A stretch of 17,782 bases of DNA. It comes from Janthinobacterium agaricidamnosum NBRC 102515 = DSM 9628. Its GTDB lineage: Bacteria > Pseudomonadota > Gammaproteobacteria > Burkholderiales > Burkholderiaceae_D. The notes under the pieces are model-generated. The model saw nothing but the letters and a program-made list of their open reading frames with translations. It was not told the DNA's origin and ran no database searches. Each line of letters begins with the position of its first letter. The stretch's first letter is position 1. Location: positions 994,207 through 1,011,988 of the forward strand of contig NZ_HG322949.1 in assembly GCF_000723165.1 (NCBI RefSeq). The letters run 5' to 3'. Below, in pieces: positions 14,370 to 17,782 of the stretch. Position numbers and translations under genes: made by a program.

Positions 14370-15191
14370 TCAAACGGTATGCAGAAACTCGACCAGCAAA
14401 TCGGGTTCGGTAATCATCGGATCGTGATGGGCCGGCAATTCGGCCCACTGCCAATCGGGCTGCTTCCTGATGGCTTGTTTGACCTCTTCCAGTGGCGGGT
14501 AAACAGCGGCATTGCAGTTGACGTATATTTTTTCAACGCCGTTGCCAATCGGGTTGCGCAGCACCAGTTTTTCCGTATAGGTGCCGAGTGGCTGGGATGT
14601 CAGCCGCTGCTCCACCCACGCCAGGGTTTGCGGGTCGGCGATGTGGTAGGAGCTGGCCGGTGGCGGCGGAATGGCAATGCCGCCGCCTTCTTTGGCGGCT
14701 TGCGCCAGACGCCGCTGGGTGATCGCTTGCGGCTGTGCCTCGAAGACCGAGGAGCCGTTCGGTAGCACCATGGCATCGAGGAACACCAGCTTGCTGAGGG
14801 CGGCGGGTATCCGGTCCGCCACGCCGCTGACCACCGCGCCGCTAAAGCCACTGGCCACCAGCGTGACATTGCTCAGGTTTTCATAGCGGATGTGGTTGAC
14901 GATAGCGTCGATCCAGGTCGTCAGCGAAATTTCTTTCGATAACATGTAGTTCAATTCGCCGACTCCCGGGCAGGTCGGCGCCGACACCTGGTGGCCCTTG
15001 CTGCGCAGCTCGTTTGCGACCTTGGCCCAGCACCATCCGCCATACCAGGCGCCATGCACCAGGACGAATGTTTTTGTTTTTTCTTTTGGCGCGGGGCTGT
15101 TCGCCGCGCGCGCCAGGGGGGCCGCCATTACGGCCAAAGCGGTGGCGATGGCACTGGTATGGAAACGGCGTCGTTGCAGATGTGTCGTCAT
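14370..15191 (-). CDS. Alpha/beta-hydrolase-fold protein with Tat-type signal and altered nucleophile elbow
   Basis: A 273-residue protein. Residues 7-30 (RRRFHTSAIATALA, then PLARAA) look like a twin-arginine signal peptide, so export is likely. The fold is that of the methylesterase/hydroxynitrile-lyase group: FVLVHGAWYGGWCWAKVANELRSKG (oxyanion region), CPGVGE, and KLVFLDAMVLPNG after the elbow. The elbow reads LVASGFSGAVVSGVAD where relatives have LVGHSYGG, so Gly115 stands at the catalytic Ser position. The His in PAHHDPMITEP (His256) is kept. It may not be a standard esterase; Ser114 or Ser117 might substitute, or the protein may bind or catalyse differently. The ATG at 15191 has GAGG upstream and lies 2 nt after the preceding stop, giving strong coupling. 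A longer frame upstream overlaps the flavoprotein and is not used. Confidence 0.82.
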   Translation of the reverse strand: MTTHLQRRRFHTSAIATALAVMAAPLARAANSPAPKEKTKTFVLVHGAWYGGWCWAKVANELRSKGHQVSAPTCPGVGELNYMLSKEISLTTWIDAIVNHIRYENLSNVTLVASGFSGAVVSGVADRIPAALSKLVFLDAMVLPNGSSVFEAQPQAITQRRLAQAAKEGGGIAIPPPPASSYHIADPQTLAWVEQRLTSQPLGTYTEKLVLRNPIGNGVEKIYVNCNAAVYPPLEEVKQAIRKQPDWQWAELPAHHDPMITEPDLLVEFLHTV

Positions 15192-15193
15192 GA

Positions 15194-17083
15194 TTATGCT
15201 ACCTCGTAATTGGGGTTGGAATTTGCCGCGTCGGACACGGCCGCGCTGGCGGCGCGCAGTTTTTTGATCTGTTCGAACATCGAGATGACGACTTTGCCGG
15301 CATCCGACAGTGAGCGGGAATTGGCAAACGGCCGCGGCAGCACATAGGTGTAAAACACCGCGCCCTCGGCGATATAGCCAAGCCCCCACAGGTTGGGAAT
15401 GCTGGCGCCGGCGCTGTTGATGACGTTGACGTTCTTGTCGATCGCGATGCCGCTCGGATGGAAGTCACCGTTCTTGTAAGGCACGATTGTGCCTGCGGCT
15501 AACATGTTGCGCACCAATGGAGAGGTGCTCGTTTCCGGTTTGAACACATCGACTTTGGCCCTGATCAGCACGTCGGCGTATTCGGCGGCGGCGTCGTCAT
15601 AGTGGCTCGACGACAGCTTGAACTGTTTGCGCTGGGCGTCATACGATACCTCGGCGCCGGGTGCAAAGAAATTGACCACGCCGGCCTCTATGAGCGCGAG
15701 CAATTCGATATTGCGCTCCTTCGGCGGGCCGCTGGCGAGCCGGTTGCTGATCGAGCACCAATAAGACAGGAAGCGGGCGTGCGATGCCGGTGTCAGGCCC
15801 GCATAATCGACCGCATAGCGGATATTGTCACGCACGTCGCGCAACATGTCGGCGGCAGCCTTTTCCGGGTTGCCGACATTGCCGCCGAATGCGTTGCTGA
15901 TGTCGTCGACCAAGAATTCCCGGATGAATTCGCGGTAGGCTTCCGGACTGTTCAACTTGTGCGGCGGCAAGGGCGCGACCAGACGCGCGACGGCTTCTTC
16001 CTCGTCCGGGCTGATGTCGAATTGATCGGCTTCGGACCAGATTCCGCTCGCCGTGCAGCGCAGCACATAAGCCATTTCCTTTTTCAGCGCCGGCCATAAG
16101 TCGCGGTCGAAATCGAGTTGTTCACTGCCGCGCTGCTGCAGCGCCAGCTGGCGGCACTCGTCGATGAACGACAAGGTGAAAAAGCGCGCCTTGTATTGAC
16201 CGTACGTGCCTTTCTGGTTGATCGCCCGGCCTCCGGCCGGCAATCCTTGCCGCGAATACATCCAGATACGCGGCTCGCGCCCCGACGGATGGTATTGCAG
16301 GCGCTGATCCGATAGCACTTCGAAGCGCCCGTCGACGCCGACCGTCAGTGCGGACACGATATCGGCCGCCGTCAGGCCGGTGCCGCAAATCGCGACCGTC
16401 GCATCCGGGCTGATGCCGCTTAATTTGGTGATCGGATAGGGGTTGTTCACATAGGACAGGAGGCTGTTGCCGGCTTGTCCTTGCGCCGTCCAGGCAGCAA
16501 ATTGTCGATCGACGTCATCCGGGCCACACCCGGCATGACCGGTGGTCAGGAAGACAAAATCCGCCACGAACTTGTATCCGCCATCGAGCTCGACATCGAT
16601 CTGGCCATTGGCTTGGGGCGCCACATCCACAGCCTCGCGCCGATGGTTACGGATCGTGACGTTATCCGGCAATGTTTCGAGAATGCGGTCGTAGGTCCAT
16701 GTCAGGTAGACACCCAGCAGGCTGCGTGACAGATACGCATTTTCGGTGATCGGCTCGCCCACGTCTGCGATACATGCCTTGCCGTTGACCATGCGGTAAC
16801 CCTTCAGCGTGAGCCACTCGAGGAAACTCAGTCCAGGCAGCAGCGGTCCTCCGCCTATCACCGATTTGTCGCAATAGACGGTAACCTGGGCCGCGATGGT
16901 GTTGACCAACAAATGATCTGGCTGGGTGGCCTCATGAATCCCCTGGCCGCTGACCGCCGGATCGATGATGTGTATCGTCAACGGTACATCGACTGGATGG
17001 TGCGCCAGCATGGCCGCAATTCGCTCCAGCACATTGACGCCGCGCTGACCCATGCCGACGATCGCTATATTTAATCTTCGCAT
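15194..17083 (-). CDS. FAD/NAD(P)-binding protein (large PF13454-like flavoprotein)
   Basis: A 629-residue protein starting MRRLNIAIVGMGQRGVNVLERIA, a Rossmann dinucleotide site with GMGQRG at 10-15. HLLVNTIAAQVTVYCD and FVFLTTGHAGCGPDD follow, as in FAD_NAD_binding_9-type proteins. A second nucleotide-binding unit appears at DATVAICGTGLTAADIVSALT. The C-terminus (IPNLWGLGYIAEGAVFYTYVLPRPFANSRS) would contact FAD. Many relatives are uncharacterised, some near biosynthetic genes; they may act as N-hydroxylating or other monooxygenases or as oxidases. The ATG at 17083 is chosen because it begins the Rossmann strand directly, with AGGG 10 nt upstream; an open extension to 17227 is AT-rich and lacks homology-like features. 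It heads the minus-strand operon. Substrate unknown. Confidence 0.85.
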   Translation of the reverse strand: MRRLNIAIVGMGQRGVNVLERIAAMLAHHPVDVPLTIHIIDPAVSGQGIHEATQPDHLLVNTIAAQVTVYCDKSVIGGGPLLPGLSFLEWLTLKGYRMVNGKACIADVGEPITENAYLSRSLLGVYLTWTYDRILETLPDNVTIRNHRREAVDVAPQANGQIDVELDGGYKFVADFVFLTTGHAGCGPDDVDRQFAAWTAQGQAGNSLLSYVNNPYPITKLSGISPDATVAICGTGLTAADIVSALTVGVDGRFEVLSDQRLQYHPSGREPRIWMYSRQGLPAGGRAINQKGTYGQYKARFFTLSFIDECRQLALQQRGSEQLDFDRDLWPALKKEMAYVLRCTASGIWSEADQFDISPDEEEAVARLVAPLPPHKLNSPEAYREFIREFLVDDISNAFGGNVGNPEKAAADMLRDVRDNIRYAVDYAGLTPASHARFLSYWCSISNRLASGPPKERNIELLALIEAGVVNFFAPGAEVSYDAQRKQFKLSSSHYDDAAAEYADVLIRAKVDVFKPETSTSPLVRNMLAAGTIVPYKNGDFHPSGIAIDKNVNVINSAGASIPNLWGLGYIAEGAVFYTYVLPRPFANSRSLSDAGKVVISMFEQIKKLRAASAAVSDAANSNPNYEVA

Positions 17084-17695
17084 TATTAATTGCCCTATCT
17101 GGTTAATTATTTCAATGATGGTTATTCCCGGTTTCCGGAATAAAAGTCCGGGCAGGAATAACTCGGAAAAATTATAGGTGGATTCTTTAATAAAGGCATA
17201 ACGAAAAAATAAGATATTTAACATCATAAATAAAGAACATGAATAAATACTTTGTGCAATTTCAAATGGTTAGATTATCTGATGTGCATATCATTTAAAT
17301 TGCAGCAATAACATGTCATTATTTGGAACAGGTAGTAAGTAAATAAGGCCGAGGTGTCCACTGCGGCATGACGGCGGGTAGGCGGGGATAATCTTATTCA
17401 CTCGATCTGGCGACGGCCGGCGTCAACCTGGTTGTTATGCCATCGGCTAGTGAGGTTTGTCAGTTTGTTTGCGCGGCCTCGGCAGGCTTGGTCGATGTCG
17501 ATAGAAGCGAGTGGCGGTGAGGTCTAATGCGGTGTTCAGCCGGGTAATGGTGGCCGTCGCGCGCAACGGCGCTAACGGCATGGCGGCTGGTGAAGATCAA
17601 TAGACCTCGATTGGCCGCCGTCTGCTCGCGTAAAAAAGACGGCGGCCGCGCAGCGCTGTTTATATCAAGGGCTATTTCAATATCGGAGGACGGAA
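17084..17695. other. Non-coding leader and intergenic region
   Basis: About 600 bp without a convincing gene. The first 250 bp are AT-rich and should hold the promoter of the minus-strand operon; I see no single strong -35/-10 pair. A near-palindrome TGATGTGCATATCA (17280-17293, 12 of 14 symmetric) is a possible operator. From about 17340 the DNA becomes GC-rich with no open frame of note. Confidence 0.5.
17613..17647. terminator. 10-bp inverted repeat GGCCGCCGTC/GACGGCGGCC, hairpin of unclear role
   Basis: GGCCGCCGTC (17613-17622) and GACGGCGGCC (17638-17647) pair perfectly around a 15-nt loop that contains an A run. No T run follows on either strand after the stem, so terminator is only the closest category. 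It could equally be a repeat or an mRNA leader structure for a gene starting beyond 17696. Confidence 0.35.
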
Positions 17696-17728
17696 ATGGA
17701 AACCGGTGTTCTTAAGAGCGCCGAATAA
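17696..17728 (+). CDS. Possible 10-residue leader peptide METGVLKSAE
   Basis: ATG at 17696 follows GGAGGA by 5 nt and reads METGVLKSAE before TAA at 17726-17728. The ribosome binding site is the best in this end region, but the frame is very short. It might be an upstream peptide of a gene starting at the right edge, or the Shine-Dalgarno match may be chance. Confidence 0.25.
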   Translation: METGVLKSAE

Positions 17729-17746
17729 AACGCTGGGGGCAAGGCA

Positions 17747-17782
17747 ATGCAACGCCGCCATGGATATTTTGTCAGGCGCTCT
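17747..17782 (+). CDS. Possible start of a gene cut by the window edge
   Basis: ATG at 17747 opens MQRRHGYFVRRS to the edge with AAGG only a few nt upstream. A second ATG at 17760 in another frame opens MDILSGA. Too little is visible to choose or identify a product. Confidence 0.15.
   Translation, partial: MQRRHGYFVRRS

Noticed and set aside
1..17782. CRISPR array, rRNA genes, phage structural genes or toxin-antitoxin pair
   Set aside because: No regularly spaced repeats, rRNA-like blocks or such protein families were seen.

Overview
The window looks like chromosomal DNA from a betaproteobacterium. High coding GC, tRNA, insertion-sequence and regulator styles suggest Burkholderiales, perhaps Oxalobacteraceae. 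That placement rests on general resemblance, not on a marker gene. The left edge (about 1-300) is AT-richer and uses T-rich codons, unlike the rest.

Layout. (1) 1-400: tail of an unidentified gene, short direct repeats, then the 3' half of a CAT-anticodon tRNA with CCA end and an intact terminator but no 5' half. This is the expected form of the right-hand att junction of an element integrated in a tRNA gene. (2) 400-2200: non-coding DNA with a roughly 160-bp segment bounded by a repeated 11-mer, a secreted guanyl-specific RNase of the barnase/RNase Sa type with no barstar beside it, and a decayed IS66-family transposase. (3) 2200-4350: a LysR-type regulator followed on the same strand by a nitronate monooxygenase-like flavoenzyme. 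(4) 4350-4837: remnant of an IS5-family transposase 3' end, an operator-like palindrome and the leader of the next operon. (5) 4838-11369, plus strand: a D-amino-acid-oxidase-fold flavoenzyme with an unusual N-terminal domain, a gamma-glutamyltranspeptidase without signal peptide, a PLP aminotransferase, a HAD hydrolase and a PurU-type formyl-THF hydrolase; the last three are tightly coupled. (6) 11447-17083, minus strand, converging on the first operon: a large FAD/NAD(P)-binding protein, a Tat-type secreted alpha/beta-hydrolase-fold protein that lacks the usual nucleophile Ser, a polytopic permease and a MocR (GntR plus aminotransferase) regulator. A 13-bp-stem hairpin separates the two operons. 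(7) 17084-17782: an AT-rich leader and mostly non-coding DNA with a 10-bp-stem hairpin, a possible 10-residue peptide and perhaps the start of a gene at the edge.

How it fits together. The two convergent operons make one coherent locus of amino-acid-type chemistry: an amine-oxidising flavoenzyme, gamma-glutamyl hydrolysis or transfer, transamination, phosphate removal, one-carbon (formyl) handling, a second flavoprotein, a permease and a PLP-sensing regulator. I do not recognise it as a named pathway. It could break down a gamma-glutamyl or N-substituted amino acid, or build a small amino-acid-derived metabolite. The sequence alone does not decide between these.
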